The translations under genes and the position numbers were made by a program. DNA of 64,000 nucleotides from the NCBI GenBank assembly GCA_041685355.1, contig JAWLFY010000001.1, forward strand, positions 1 through 64,000, read 5' to 3'. The stretch's first letter is position 1; every line of letters starts with the position of its first letter. Of this stretch, positions 7,845-16,906 are shown piece after piece. The stretch is from JAWLFY01 sp041685355. Lineage in GTDB: Bacteria > Planctomycetota > Planctomycetia > Pirellulales > Pirellulaceae. The notes below the pieces were generated by a model. The model did not search any database, was not told the DNA's origin, and was given only the letters and a program-made list of their open reading frames with translations.

Positions 7845-8753
7845 CTAGATCCCCACCAACTCCCGCGCCGCCTTCCGATCGGCACGGTACGCCGCGATAC
7901 ACTCGTCGATCAAATCTTCGCGGCGATGATCGATGTACTCCATGTGCAGCGAAACCGGGACCTCCAACCCACAATCCCGAACGGCCTCGAACAGCTTCGG
8001 GTTTACCTGCCCCGTCCCCAGCGGCACGTTCTCGACCTTGCGGCCGATCCAATGAAAATCCTTTAAATAGATCCCGCCGATGTGCGGACGGATCATCGCC
8101 CAGTCCAACGGCCACCCCATCCCGGCCTCGACCGTCGCGTGGCGAACGTCGTAGGCGACGGAGATCCCTTCGCCCGAGATCTCGTCGAGCATCTGCCGGA
8201 GGTCCCACAGCGGCGCCCCGAAATAACGGTTCCCGGCGTGGTTCTGATACAGCCCGGTGATGCCCAGCGAACGGTTCATCTCCGCCAACCGCTCGGCCTC
8301 GCGGGTGAACGCTTTCAACTGCGGCAAGATCGGCTCGCCCAAGTCGTATCGGTAGTAACCCATCCGGTAGTGTTTCACGCCAAGCCTCGAGGCCGTCTCC
8401 AGCACGTCCTCCGCGTGCGGCGAATCGGGCGAGTTGATTCCGGTCGTCATGATCACGATCCGCCGGTCCCGACGATCGAGCGCCTCGACCAATTCCGGCA
8501 ACCCCCGTTTGACGTCCGCCGGTTCGACCTGGCCGCCATCGCGAATCGTCGCCTCGATCCCGGCGACGTCCAGTTCAACCAACAAGTCCGCGAGCGTCTC
8601 GTTCGACAACCATTGGAGGTGTTTTGCGAAGACGCACAATGGCCCCGGACGCTTCCCCGTTGACTCCTCCGCGACCCCCGGTCGCGTCCCGGCCAACGCC
8701 CCAAGCCCCGCCGCCATGCCTCCCGCCAACACCGCCCGTCGATCACATCGCAT
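7845..8753 (-). CDS. Exported sugar phosphate isomerase/epimerase-like TIM-barrel protein
   Basis: 302 residues from ATG 8753. A longer start at 8810 adds 19 residues (MMAGSNERWKKHH...) with no ribosome site, whereas agagg lies 10 nt before 8753. The N-terminus MRCDRRAVLAGGMAAGLGAL is a twin-arginine-type signal (RR at 5-6) followed by a hydrophobic stretch, so export through Tat is likely. The body fits the AP-endonuclease-2/xylose-isomerase-like TIM barrel: VFAKHLQWL, VAGIEATIRDGGQVEP, GVKHYRMGYYRYD, GLYQNHAGNRYFG, VAYDVRHATVEAG, GGIYLKDFHW and a closing VSLHMEYID. Glu, His and Asp at strand ends are candidate metal ligands. The DapA-family gene lies 68 bp upstream on the same strand, so a small carbohydrate-catabolic operon is plausible. 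Substrate not assignable. Confidence 0.85.
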   Translation of the reverse strand: MRCDRRAVLAGGMAAGLGALAGTRPGVAEESTGKRPGPLCVFAKHLQWLSNETLADLLVELDVAGIEATIRDGGQVEPADVKRGLPELVEALDRRDRRIVIMTTGINSPDSPHAEDVLETASRLGVKHYRMGYYRYDLGEPILPQLKAFTREAERLAEMNRSLGITGLYQNHAGNRYFGAPLWDLRQMLDEISGEGISVAYDVRHATVEAGMGWPLDWAMIRPHIGGIYLKDFHWIGRKVENVPLGTGQVNPKLFEAVRDCGLEVPVSLHMEYIDHRREDLIDECIAAYRADRKAARELVGI

Positions 8754-8821
8754 CGTCGTTACGCCTCTGTCGTGATGTTTCTTCCACCGTTCATTCGAAC
8801 CGGCCATCATAGCCCAACCGC

Positions 8822-9781
8822 TCAGCGGATCGTCGGCCCTAGCCGGTAAACGGTGTCCGACGTGATCCCCGCTTCACGTATCCGTTCCGCCACCCGAGCG
8901 ATCTCGTCCGCCGGCAATTTCACCAGCGGGTTTCTGACGTGGGCCGCGGGGAATCGTCCCAGCATCACGAGCGCTTCCTTCATCCGGTTGTGCATGTCGA
9001 CCCACGGCTCCGAATAAAACGCCCGCACCGTCGGCTCGAGCCGGTCGTTGACGCGGCGGGCGCGCCCCAAGTCTTCCGCCCGGATCGCTTCCAGCAAGGC
9101 GACGTGCAGGTCGGCCACGACGCTGCCGGCGCCCGACAAAATCCCGTCGCACCCCAGCACCAACGACCCGAGCAGCCAAGACGAATGCGTCGTCAACACC
9201 TTCACCGGTCGGTCGAGCGCGTGCAACGTGCGGATTTGCCGCTCGTGAAGCGGCGGGTCGTGACACCAATCCTTGATCGCGACCACGCGCGACACCTCTT
9301 CGCACAATCGGACGAGCGTCTCCATCGGATAGCCGAGGCCGCCGCCGAGCGGGTACTGAAACAGCACGATCGGCAACTCGCTCGATGCCGCGATCGACTC
9401 GACGAACCCCATCGCCATCTCGGGGCGTTGCTGGCCGCCGAGCGCGAGCACGTCGCTGGGAAACACGAGCAACGCGTCGGCGCCCGCCCGTTCGGCGGCG
9501 CGGGCGATCTCCGCGGCCCGCCGTCCGCCCGACGCGATAACCCCGCTGACGATCGCCGTCCTGCCGCCCAACTCATCGGTGGCAATCTCTAGCACCCGTC
9601 GCTGTTCATCCGTACTCAACGCGTGCACCTCGGCGGCGTGCCCGTTGACCGTGATCGCCGTGACGCCATCGACCCCCGCCAAGTCTCGCAGGTGTGCCCG
9701 AAACGCCACCTCGTCGATTTCGCCGGTTTGGTCAAACGGAAGCAGGCACGCCGGGATCACCCCGGTCGGTTCGAATCGCAT
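8822..9781 (-). CDS. Dihydrodipicolinate synthase-family (class I aldolase) lyase
   Basis: 319 residues, close to the usual 290-310 of the DapA/NAL superfamily. Signatures: GVIPACLLPFDQTGEIDEVA (strand 1), ITVNGHAAEVHALSTDEQ (in place of the GTTGE loop), VSGVIASGGRRAAEIARAAE, GADALLVFPSDVL, and LPIVLFQYP with the conserved Tyr. VVAIKDW carries the Schiff-base lysine, and GCDGILSGAGSVVADL follows. Because GTTGE is replaced by VNGHAAE, it is unlikely to be true DapA. Family members with such changes act on other 2-keto acids or sugar acids (for example N-acetylneuraminate or keto-deoxy sugar acid lyases); the substrate is not decidable here. The start at 9781 gives a normal N-terminus. It lies upstream of the exported TIM-barrel gene in the same direction. 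A 27-nt tandem repeat sits in its 5' flank. Confidence 0.87.
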   Translation of the reverse strand: MRFEPTGVIPACLLPFDQTGEIDEVAFRAHLRDLAGVDGVTAITVNGHAAEVHALSTDEQRRVLEIATDELGGRTAIVSGVIASGGRRAAEIARAAERAGADALLVFPSDVLALGGQQRPEMAMGFVESIAASSELPIVLFQYPLGGGLGYPMETLVRLCEEVSRVVAIKDWCHDPPLHERQIRTLHALDRPVKVLTTHSSWLLGSLVLGCDGILSGAGSVVADLHVALLEAIRAEDLGRARRVNDRLEPTVRAFYSEPWVDMHNRMKEALVMLGRFPAAHVRNPLVKLPADEIARVAERIREAGITSDTVYRLGPTIR

Positions 9782-9806
9782 GTTGAGGGTTCCTCGCGGT
9801 CACCCC

Positions 9807-9887
9807 CGCGAGCCCCCGGAGGCGGATAGCCCCCACGAGCCCTCAGAGGCGGATAGCCCCCACGAGCCCTCAGAGGCGGATAGAATC
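9807..9887. repeat. 27-nt tandem repeat, three copies, in a divergent promoter region
   Basis: Copies at 9807-9833, 9834-9860 and 9861-9887. Copy 2 differs from copy 1 at three positions, and copy 3 diverges in its last few bases. It lies between the divergent DapA-family gene and the PhoD-like gene, so it occupies the leader or promoter of one or both. Confidence 0.9.
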
Positions 9888-10041
9888 GAATCTCCCCAAC
9901 ATGCCGGGAGTACCGATGCCCGTCCATCCCCAACCGGCCCCCGCGATTGGTGCGGCCCCGATTGCCCAGGCCCTGCTGCTTCCCCTGTTCGCATTTACTG
10001 TTCACGGCGTCGCTCGTCACGCCCACCGATACGGATCAAAC

Positions 10042-11667
10042 ATGTCTCGCTTGATGCAAAGCCCGTCGTTCCGTGTCGCGTTCGCGATCTCGCGTGTCGC
10101 GGCCGCGATGTTGATCGCACTCGCGATCGGCGGGGTCGCCCACGCGCAGCACGACGGACAACGGAACGCGGTGCAGCAAATCGCCCGATCGAAACCGGAC
10201 GCGGCGGCGAAACGACTCCGCGAGAAAGGGCTCGACGACGTCCCCGAAACACGCTTCGTCGAAATGCTCAGCCTGCTCGATCAGGACCGCCCCGAAGAGG
10301 CGCTCGCGAATGCGAAGCAAGCGGTCGACGCCGGATTGCCGATCAACCGGCTCGTCGCCGGGCCGCGCCAACTCTTGGACCGCCTCCACGCGTTGCCCGA
10401 GTTCCGAAGCTGGCTCGAGGACGTCGCCCCGCCCCCGCTCGTCCATGGGCCGATGGTCGGGTCGGTCACCGACCGTTCCGCGTCGTTCTGGATGCGAACC
10501 GCCGACGCCATGCCGGTGACCGTGTCGCTGTGGCCCGCTGACGCGGACGACGACGCCGCCGACGACGACGCCACGCCGGCCGCGACCGCCTCGGGGGAGA
10601 CCTCCCGGGAGCTCGACTTGACCGCGATCGTCACCGTCGACGGGCTGCAACCCGATACGACCTATCGATACGCGGTCGAAGTCGATGGAGAGACGATGGA
10701 GCTCGAAAGCACCCGCTTCCGGACGTTCCCGTCGCAACGCGGACCGGGAAAGTTTGCGGTCGCGTTCGGCGGCGGCGCCGGCTATATCCCCGAGTGGGAA
10801 CGGATGTGGGACAACATCGCCACGTTCGATCCGATCGCGATGCTGATGCTCGGGGATAACGTCTACATCGACGACCCCACACATCCGCTCACGCAAGATT
10901 ACTGCTACTACCGCCGGCAAAGCCGTCCCGAGTGGCGGCGGCTGACCGCGTCGCGGGCGATCTATTCGATCTACGACGACCACGACTTCGGTGACAACGA
11001 TTGCATCCCCGGCCCCGACCGCGATCGGCCCGCGTGGAAACGGCCCGTGCTGCAGACGTTCCGAAATAACTGGGTGAACCCGGGCTACGGCGGCGGCGAG
11101 GCCGACCCCGGGTGTTGGTACGATTTCCGCATCGCCGACGTCCACTTTGTGATGCTCGACGGACGCTACTACCGCGACCTGGAATCGAAGAGCATGCTCG
11201 GCCCGGTCCAGAAGAAATGGCTGCTCGATACGCTTGCCGACAGCGACGCGACGTTTAAGGTCATCTGTTCTCCTGTCCCGTTCACACCCGGGATCAAGCC
11301 GGGCAGCAAGGACCCGTGGGACGGTTACCCGGAGGAACGGGAGGAGATCTTTCGGTTCATCGAGAGCGAATCGATCGAAGGGGTCTTTCTCGTCGCCGCC
11401 GACCGTCACCGCTCCGACCTCCGTCGCATCGATCGCCCCAACGGCTACACGCTGTACGAGTTCGAAAGCTCGCGGCTCACCAACCGGCACACGCACAACG
11501 TGGTCAAGACCGACGGTTTGGTGTGGGGTTACAACGAAACCTGCTCGTTCGGGTTGATGTCGTTCGACACCTCCGCCGACGACCCGGAGGTCACGTTCAC
11601 CGTCATCGACATCGACGGCAACCGGCAAGCCACCCACACGCTCCGCCGAAGCGAGTTGCAAAAGTAG
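10042..11667 (+). CDS. PhoD-like alkaline phosphatase / metallophosphoesterase, secreted
   Basis: 541 residues from ATG 10042, chosen because a signal peptide follows (hydrophobic VAAAMLIALAIGGVAHA, cleavage after AHA near 35). An upstream in-frame ATG at 9901 only adds non-typical sequence. Residues about 35-130 form a helical, tetratricopeptide-like linker. Then comes the N-terminal PhoD beta domain (HGPMVGSVTDRSASFWMRTA, DGLQPDTTYRYAVEVDG). The catalytic part has MLMLGDNVYIDD, YDDHDFGDND, ADVHFVMLDGRYYRD and VAADRHRSDL, the metal-ligand blocks of the PhoD family. Family members hydrolyse phosphate mono- and diesters with Fe/Ca-type centres. An Asp/Ala/Thr-rich insertion lies near residue 175. 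The next gene (PSD1) starts 79 bp downstream in the same direction, with a 15-nt repeat between. Confidence 0.9.
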   Translation: MSRLMQSPSFRVAFAISRVAAAMLIALAIGGVAHAQHDGQRNAVQQIARSKPDAAAKRLREKGLDDVPETRFVEMLSLLDQDRPEEALANAKQAVDAGLPINRLVAGPRQLLDRLHALPEFRSWLEDVAPPPLVHGPMVGSVTDRSASFWMRTADAMPVTVSLWPADADDDAADDDATPAATASGETSRELDLTAIVTVDGLQPDTTYRYAVEVDGETMELESTRFRTFPSQRGPGKFAVAFGGGAGYIPEWERMWDNIATFDPIAMLMLGDNVYIDDPTHPLTQDYCYYRRQSRPEWRRLTASRAIYSIYDDHDFGDNDCIPGPDRDRPAWKRPVLQTFRNNWVNPGYGGGEADPGCWYDFRIADVHFVMLDGRYYRDLESKSMLGPVQKKWLLDTLADSDATFKVICSPVPFTPGIKPGSKDPWDGYPEEREEIFRFIESESIEGVFLVAADRHRSDLRRIDRPNGYTLYEFESSRLTNRHTHNVVKTDGLVWGYNETCSFGLMSFDTSADDPEVTFTVIDIDGNRQATHTLRRSELQK

Positions 11668-11669
11668 CC

Positions 11670-11701
11670 GGACTCGCAGAAATCGGACTCGCAGAAATCG
11701 G
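11670..11701. repeat. 15-nt tandem repeat just after the PhoD-like gene
   Basis: Unit ggactcgcagaaatc at 11670-11684 and 11685-11699, followed by a partial third. It begins two bases after the stop codon. Confidence 0.88.
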
Positions 11702-11746
11702 TTGTTCCGCTCTAGGCTCTGTCTCAATCCCGCGTGAGGACCGCCC

Positions 11747-14700
11747 ATGTCACGCCACGCCGTGACCGCCGCCTTCTTCTTGATCGTCCCGATCTTCTTG
11801 ATCGTCCCGATGATCGCCGCGCCGTACGCCGCGGCGGATGACGGCATGATCGACTTCGAGACAGAAGTCGCGCCGATCCTGGCGGAACATTGCGTGCGAT
11901 GTCATTCCCCTGGGAATCGTCAAGGCGACGTCTCGCTCGCGACGTTCGACGACCTGGAACTGCTCGGCTACGTGACCGCCGGTGAACCCGACGCCAGCTA
12001 CCTCATCGACCTCGTCCGCGGCGCCCCGGGCGAGCCGCCAGAGATGCCCGCCGAAGGCCCCCCGTTGTCGGACGAGCACGTCGCCACGTTGCGGGCCTGG
12101 GTCGCCGCCGGTGCCAACTGGCCCGACGGGACCGAGGTCCGACAGCGGTCGAAGGCGGACGCCACGTGGTGGTCCTTTCAACCACTCGCCGAGGTGACGC
12201 CCCCCGCCGTCGAGCAACCGCCGCCAGGATCCCAATGGCCCCCAGGCTGGGACGTCAACCCGATCGACGCGTTCGTCGCCGCCCGGCTTGCCGAACAAGG
12301 GCTGACACCCAACCCGCCCGCCGATCGACGCGAGTTGATTCGGCGAGCGACTTACGACCTGACCGGATTGCCTCCAACACCCCAACAGGTCGACGCGTTT
12401 CGACGCGACCCCCACCCACGCGCCTACGAACGGCTGATCGATCGGCTGTTGCAATCGCCTCGCTACGGCGAACGATGGGGACGACACTGGCTGGACGTCG
12501 TCCGCTTCGGCGAGAGCAACGGGTTCGAACGGAACGTGGTGATCAACACGCTGTGGCCCTTCCGCGATTACGTCATCCGGTCGATCAACGAGGACAAACC
12601 GTTCGACCGGTTCATCCGCGAACATCTCGCCGGAGACGTCCCGCCCCATGCCGATGCTGACGGCCGAGTCAATGATGACAGCCGACTCGATGACCACGCC
12701 CCAATCGACGAACACGGCAAACACGAACGTTCCGACTCCGTCGCCCCGGACGTCGCCGTCGGCACGGCCTTCCTGGTCGCGGGCCCCTACGACGACGTCG
12801 GCAACCAAGACCCGGCGCAAGCGGCCCAGATCCGTGCGAACACGATCGACGAGATGATCGGCGCCGCCAGCCAAGCGTTCCTCGGGCTGACGGTCGGCTG
12901 TGCCCGATGCCACGACCACAAGTTCGACCCGATCACGCAACAAGATTACTACGGCCTCTACGCGACGTTCGCCGGCGTGCGGCACGGCGCGGTGCCCCTC
13001 GAAACGCCGGACCACAAGGCCGCTCGCCAAGCCCGGCTCCAACCGCTCAACCGTCGCAAGTCCGAAGCCGAAAAAGCCCGCAACGAACTCGAACGTCGCG
13101 TCCTCGCCCGGGCGAATGAACGGATCGAGGAGTTCGAATCGCGGTGGACGCGTCCGCCGGTGGATCGGACCGGCACCGAAGAAACCTTCCCGCCCGTCAC
13201 GGCCAAGTTCGTACGATTGATTAGCGAGGCCCGCGACACCACCCCGACCGTCGCCGCGGGGTTCCGGATCGACGAGTTCGAGATCTGGAGCGCCGATCCC
13301 CGACCGGCCAACGTCGCGCTCGCCTCCGGCGGTGCCGTCGCCCGAGGACGCGCGCGGCAGATCGAAGATTTCCCGGGTGCCTACGGTCCCCAACTCGCGA
13401 TCGACGGCAAACTCGGTGCCAGGTTCATCTCCGCCGGCAACGACCTGACGATCGAATTGCCCGCGCCGACCCGCATCGATCGCGTCTTCTTCTCCAGCGC
13501 CCGCGGCGAGGAGACGTCGGGCCAACCGAAGTTCGTGTTCGTTGGCGAGTACCGCGTCGAAGCCTCCGAAGACGGAAAGACGTGGACCGAGATCGCTCAC
13601 GGTCGCGACCGCCGCCCGGTCACCGAGGCACACCGTGATCGACGGATGCTCGCCGCAGAATGGACCGATGACGAACGCGCCGAGCGACAACGGTTGACCG
13701 AAGAGATCACGCAGGCCTCCCGCGAAATCGCTAAGGTCCCTTCCCCGCCAAACGTCTGGATCGGAACGCGAAACGCAAGCGACGCCAAGGGACCGTTCCA
13801 CGTCTACCTCGGTGGCGATCCACAGAAACGAGGTGAAGAGGTCACCCCCTCCGGGCTCTCGGCACTGGACCCCCGCGGCGATCAACTCCGCTACGAGCTT
13901 CCCGCCGACACCCCTGAAGCACGGCGAAGGCAACAACTCGCCCAGTGGATCACGCACCCCGACAACCCGCTCACGCCCCGCGTGCTCGCCAACCGACTGT
14001 GGCACTATCACTTCGGGACCGGAATCGTCGACACCCCCAGCGACTTCGGATACATGGGCGGACGCCCCACGCACCCCGAACTGCTCGATTACCTCGCGAC
14101 CCGACTCCGGTCGTATGGCTGGAGACTCAAGCCGATGCACCGGCTGATCATGACGTCGCAAGCCTACCGTCAATCGTCCCGACACCGCGCCAACGCCGCG
14201 CGAGTCGACAGCGACGCGCGATACCTGTGGCGGTTCCCCCCACGTCGGCTCACCGCCGAGGAAATCCGCGACACGGTCCTGTCGATCTCCGGCGTGCTCG
14301 ACCTGTCGATGGGAGGCCCCGGGTTCCGGCTCTACCGGTTCATGCAAGACAACGTCTGTACCTACGAACCTCTCGACCGTCACGGACCCGAAACCTATCG
14401 GCGAGCCGTCTATCACCAGAACGTTCGGGCCTCGGTCGTCGACCTGATGACCGATTTCGACCAACCCGATTGCGCCTTCTCCGCCCCCCGCCGCGCCGAA
14501 ACGACGACGCCGCTGCAGGCATTGACGATGCTCAATCACGACTTCACCCTCACCATGGCGGACACGATGGCCGCGAGAATCTCCGAAGAGGTCGGTCACA
14601 AGCCCGCCACGCAGGTCCGCCGGGCGTTCCGACTCGCCTACGCCCGCGACCCCGAACCCGACGAAACCGATGCGTGCGTCGAGCTGGTCCGCCGACACGG

Positions 14701-14761
14701 GTTGGCCGCCCTCTGCCGTACGTTGTTCAACACCAGCGAACTGATTCACCTCACACCATGA
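11747..14761 (+). CDS. Planctomycete cytochrome C / DUF1549 / DUF1553 (PSD1) protein with discoidin-like insert
   Basis: 1004 residues. A signal peptide (about 1-31) contains a duplicated FLIVPI unit from an 18-nt tandem repeat. Domains in order: PSCyt1 with haem site CVRCH at 49-53 and IDLVRGAPGEPPEMP behind it; DUF1549/PSCyt2 at roughly 165-420 (NPIDAFVAARLAEQGLTPNP, GERWGRHWLDVVRFGESNG) with a second CARCHDHKF motif near 385; a beta-rich insert at about 480-625 (FVRLISEARD...FRIDEFEIWS, then DLTIELPAPTRIDRVFFSS) resembling an F5/8 type C domain; and DUF1553 at about 735-985 (NPLTPRVLANRLWHYHFGTG, PPRRLTAEEIRDTVLSISG, TTPLQALTMLNHDFTL). Such proteins are abundant in Planctomycetota, usually paired with DUF1501 proteins, and are presumed periplasmic redox proteins of unknown substrate. 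Here the neighbour is a hydrolase fusion instead. Confidence 0.95.
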   Translation: MSRHAVTAAFFLIVPIFLIVPMIAAPYAAADDGMIDFETEVAPILAEHCVRCHSPGNRQGDVSLATFDDLELLGYVTAGEPDASYLIDLVRGAPGEPPEMPAEGPPLSDEHVATLRAWVAAGANWPDGTEVRQRSKADATWWSFQPLAEVTPPAVEQPPPGSQWPPGWDVNPIDAFVAARLAEQGLTPNPPADRRELIRRATYDLTGLPPTPQQVDAFRRDPHPRAYERLIDRLLQSPRYGERWGRHWLDVVRFGESNGFERNVVINTLWPFRDYVIRSINEDKPFDRFIREHLAGDVPPHADADGRVNDDSRLDDHAPIDEHGKHERSDSVAPDVAVGTAFLVAGPYDDVGNQDPAQAAQIRANTIDEMIGAASQAFLGLTVGCARCHDHKFDPITQQDYYGLYATFAGVRHGAVPLETPDHKAARQARLQPLNRRKSEAEKARNELERRVLARANERIEEFESRWTRPPVDRTGTEETFPPVTAKFVRLISEARDTTPTVAAGFRIDEFEIWSADPRPANVALASGGAVARGRARQIEDFPGAYGPQLAIDGKLGARFISAGNDLTIELPAPTRIDRVFFSSARGEETSGQPKFVFVGEYRVEASEDGKTWTEIAHGRDRRPVTEAHRDRRMLAAEWTDDERAERQRLTEEITQASREIAKVPSPPNVWIGTRNASDAKGPFHVYLGGDPQKRGEEVTPSGLSALDPRGDQLRYELPADTPEARRRQQLAQWITHPDNPLTPRVLANRLWHYHFGTGIVDTPSDFGYMGGRPTHPELLDYLATRLRSYGWRLKPMHRLIMTSQAYRQSSRHRANAARVDSDARYLWRFPPRRLTAEEIRDTVLSISGVLDLSMGGPGFRLYRFMQDNVCTYEPLDRHGPETYRRAVYHQNVRASVVDLMTDFDQPDCAFSAPRRAETTTPLQALTMLNHDFTLTMADTMAARISEEVGHKPATQVRRAFRLAYARDPEPDETDACVELVRRHGLAALCRTLFNTSELIHLTP
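11776..11811. repeat. 18-nt tandem repeat in the PSD1 signal peptide
   Basis: Unit cttcttgatcgtcccgat at 11776-11793 and 11794-11811, perfect. It duplicates FLIVPI in the hydrophobic core and lengthens the signal sequence by six residues. Confidence 0.9.
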
Positions 14762-14780
14762 CTCGCCCCACACCATGACT
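14752..14780. repeat. 17-nt-period duplication across a stop/start junction
   Basis: The motif cacaccatgactc occurs at 14752-14764 and 14769-14781. In the first copy the TGA is the PSD1 stop (overlapping an ATG). In the second copy the ATG is the start of the next gene. Confidence 0.75.
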
Positions 14781-16823
14781 CAACGCGAATCTCCGGAGCC
14801 GAACTTGAACGTCCACGAATTGACCCGGCCACAAACGACCGCCCCGCAGAGACGCTACCGGGATCGACGTTTCGCCCACCGCCTCGTGTTCACACTGATG
14901 GCGATCCTGGTCGCCGCGCCGACCGTCCGTTCCGCGGAACCCGATCAAGCAAACCATTCGGAAGCCACGAAGCATGTCCGGCTGCTCACCGTCGGCAACA
15001 GCTTCACCCGCAACGCGAACCGCTTCCTCCCCGATCTCGTCGAAGCGGCCGGTCACAAGCTGACGCACGAGACCCTGCTGATCGGCGGCTCGCCGCTCGA
15101 ATTGCACGCCGAGAAGGCGCTCGCGTTCGAACAAGACCGCCAACACCCGCACGGCCGGTACGCCGGAGGCAAAAGTTTGCAGGAATCCCTGCTGGCCGAC
15201 GAATGGGATTTCGTCACGATCCAACAAGTCAGCATGCGGAGCCACGACATCGATACCTACCGTCCGCATGCCGGTCGGCTGGCAGGCCTGATCCGCCGCT
15301 ACGCGCCACAAGCCCAACTGCTCGTCCATCAAACTTGGGCGTATCGTGTCGACGATCCGCGATTCGGCAAGGAATCGACCCCGCCCGGCGAACCGGCGAC
15401 CCAGGAAGCGATGTACCGCGGGCTGACCGACGCCTACACCAAGATCGCCGAAGAACTCGGTGCGAAACGGATCCCCGTCGGTGACGCGTTCTTCCGCGCC
15501 GACACCGATCCCAAGTTCGGCTACCGCGTCGACGAATCGTTTGACGTTACCACGGCGGAGCACCCCGCCTTGCCCAACCAGTCACGGTCGCTGCACGTCG
15601 GTTGGCGCTGGCAGAAACGGGGCGACACCTGGAAACTCGGGATCGACGGACACCACGCCAACGACGCCGGCGAATACCTCGGCGCGTGCGTTTGGTTCGA
15701 ATCCCTGTTCGGCCGAAGCCCCGTCGGAAACCGGTTCGTCCCCGAAGGCCTCGATGCCGAACACGCCCGTTTTTTGCAACTCGTCGCCCACCAAGCGGTC
15801 CAGGACGCGAACGACGCCCCGCAGGGCGTCGCCGACGGCACACCCCCGGCTTACGACGACCCCGATCCGCAACGCTACAAGTTGCAGGCCCGCGCCAGCG
15901 AGATCGACCCGCGGACGAAGGAATACCCGGAGATCAACTTTGTCTTCGAAAAAGACGGCAAACCCCAGGACGTCGAACGGGCCTCGGTCGACACCCGCGT
16001 CGCGCCCCAGGGCAAACTCGTGATCTGGTTGATGGGCTACAACAGCGGCCTGTTCGAGCGGCTCAACGAGTCCGGGCTGCACGCGATCCAGGTCAGCTAC
16101 GCGAATAAGTGGTTCGGGATCCTCTGCCGCCCACAGCCGAGCGACATGTATGCCCGCGGCCGAGTCCGTTTGGAAGCGGCCACCGGCGAAGACTTCAGCG
16201 ACGAACTCGATTTGCAAAAACCGGACGGCGCCGCCGAACGGGCTCTGCAGTTCGTGAAGTGGTTGGCAAAGGAGAACCCGCAAGGGCGTTGGGACCAATT
16301 CTTCAGCGACGACGGACGGCGGCTCCGATGGGACAAGGTGATCATCTCCGGCAGCTCCCACGGATCGACCACCTCCGCCCGCTTCGCCAAGCATCAACGG
16401 GTCGGCCGCGTCGTGATGCTGTGCGGCCCGCGTGACCAAGACCAGGACTGGCAAAGTCTCCCCTCGGCGACGCCGGAAAACCGCTACTTCGGGTTCACCC
16501 ACGTTCTCGATGGCGGTTGGACGGGCGACCATTACTGTCGCTCATGGGAGATGCTCGGGATGCATCAGTACGGGCCGATCGTCAACGTCGACGATTCCGA
16601 ACCGCCCTACGAAAACTCGCGACGGCTGATCACCGCCGCGGACGTCGGCGGCGACGCCGGCCGCGCCCACTCGTCGGTCACCCCCGGCGGGTCGTCCCCC
16701 AAACAAGACGACGGAACCCTCCTGTTCGACCCGGTGTGGAAATACCTCTACACCCACCCCGTCGATCAAGTCGGTCAGCCGACCGAAGAAGACCCCGACT
16801 GCCTCCGCGACCACGTCCGCTAA
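14775..16823 (+). CDS. Two-domain secreted hydrolase: SGNH-like (DUF4886) plus alpha/beta hydrolase
   Basis: 682 residues. A signal-type segment (RLVFTLMAILVAAPTVRSAE) follows a basic N-terminus. Domain 1 (about 68-325) has VGNSFTRNA (73-81; Ser76 nucleophile candidate), LLIGGSPLELH, DFVTIQQVS and a catalytic IDGHHANDAGEYL with Asp291 and His294, matching the SGNH/DUF4886 layout. Domain 2 (about 375-660) has KLVIWLMGYN, AIQVSYANKWFG, the nucleophile elbow SGSSHGSTTSARFA (Ser528), MLCGPRDQDQDW and HYCRSWEMLGM. It looks like an alpha/beta hydrolase of the BPSS1187-like group, a recollection to be checked. Both halves look intact. The function may be deacylation of polysaccharides or similar extracellular substrates; this is inference. 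No good Shine-Dalgarno site precedes the ATG, and its start arises from a duplicated stop/start junction with the PSD1 gene 13 bp upstream. Confidence 0.78.
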   Translation: MTQRESPEPNLNVHELTRPQTTAPQRRYRDRRFAHRLVFTLMAILVAAPTVRSAEPDQANHSEATKHVRLLTVGNSFTRNANRFLPDLVEAAGHKLTHETLLIGGSPLELHAEKALAFEQDRQHPHGRYAGGKSLQESLLADEWDFVTIQQVSMRSHDIDTYRPHAGRLAGLIRRYAPQAQLLVHQTWAYRVDDPRFGKESTPPGEPATQEAMYRGLTDAYTKIAEELGAKRIPVGDAFFRADTDPKFGYRVDESFDVTTAEHPALPNQSRSLHVGWRWQKRGDTWKLGIDGHHANDAGEYLGACVWFESLFGRSPVGNRFVPEGLDAEHARFLQLVAHQAVQDANDAPQGVADGTPPAYDDPDPQRYKLQARASEIDPRTKEYPEINFVFEKDGKPQDVERASVDTRVAPQGKLVIWLMGYNSGLFERLNESGLHAIQVSYANKWFGILCRPQPSDMYARGRVRLEAATGEDFSDELDLQKPDGAAERALQFVKWLAKENPQGRWDQFFSDDGRRLRWDKVIISGSSHGSTTSARFAKHQRVGRVVMLCGPRDQDQDWQSLPSATPENRYFGFTHVLDGGWTGDHYCRSWEMLGMHQYGPIVNVDDSEPPYENSRRLITAADVGGDAGRAHSSVTPGGSSPKQDDGTLLFDPVWKYLYTHPVDQVGQPTEEDPDCLRDHVR

Positions 16824-16830
16824 CGGTCTA

Positions 16831-16852
16831 AAAAGGGGAAGGGGGTAGTTTT
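16831..16852 (+). repeat. Left terminal inverted repeat of the RAYT element
   Basis: 22 bp, aaaaa then ggggaagggggtagttt. Perfect reverse complement of 17619-17640. Confidence 0.93.
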
Positions 16853-16906
16853 GGCGTCTGCACGAGATTCGCCTTCGACTGCGACCGGGTTTCAAGGAGT
16901 TGATCG

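Noticed and set aside
9764..9778. ggttcgaatc-like tRNA T-arm sequence
   Set aside because: Lies in the N-terminal coding part of the DapA-family gene; no acceptor or anticodon arm can be built around it.
9807..9887. Possible CRISPR array (27-nt direct repeats)
   Set aside because: Units are contiguous with no spacers, and no cas genes are nearby.
10036..11847. 603-residue minus-strand frame
   Set aside because: Antisense shadow of the PhoD-like gene, whose metal-binding motifs are on the plus strand.
11750..14776. 1008-residue open frame antisense to the PSD1 gene
   Set aside because: Shadow frame caused by high G+C codon use; no family pattern, no signal or ribosome site, while the plus strand has clear cytochrome and DUF1553 motifs.
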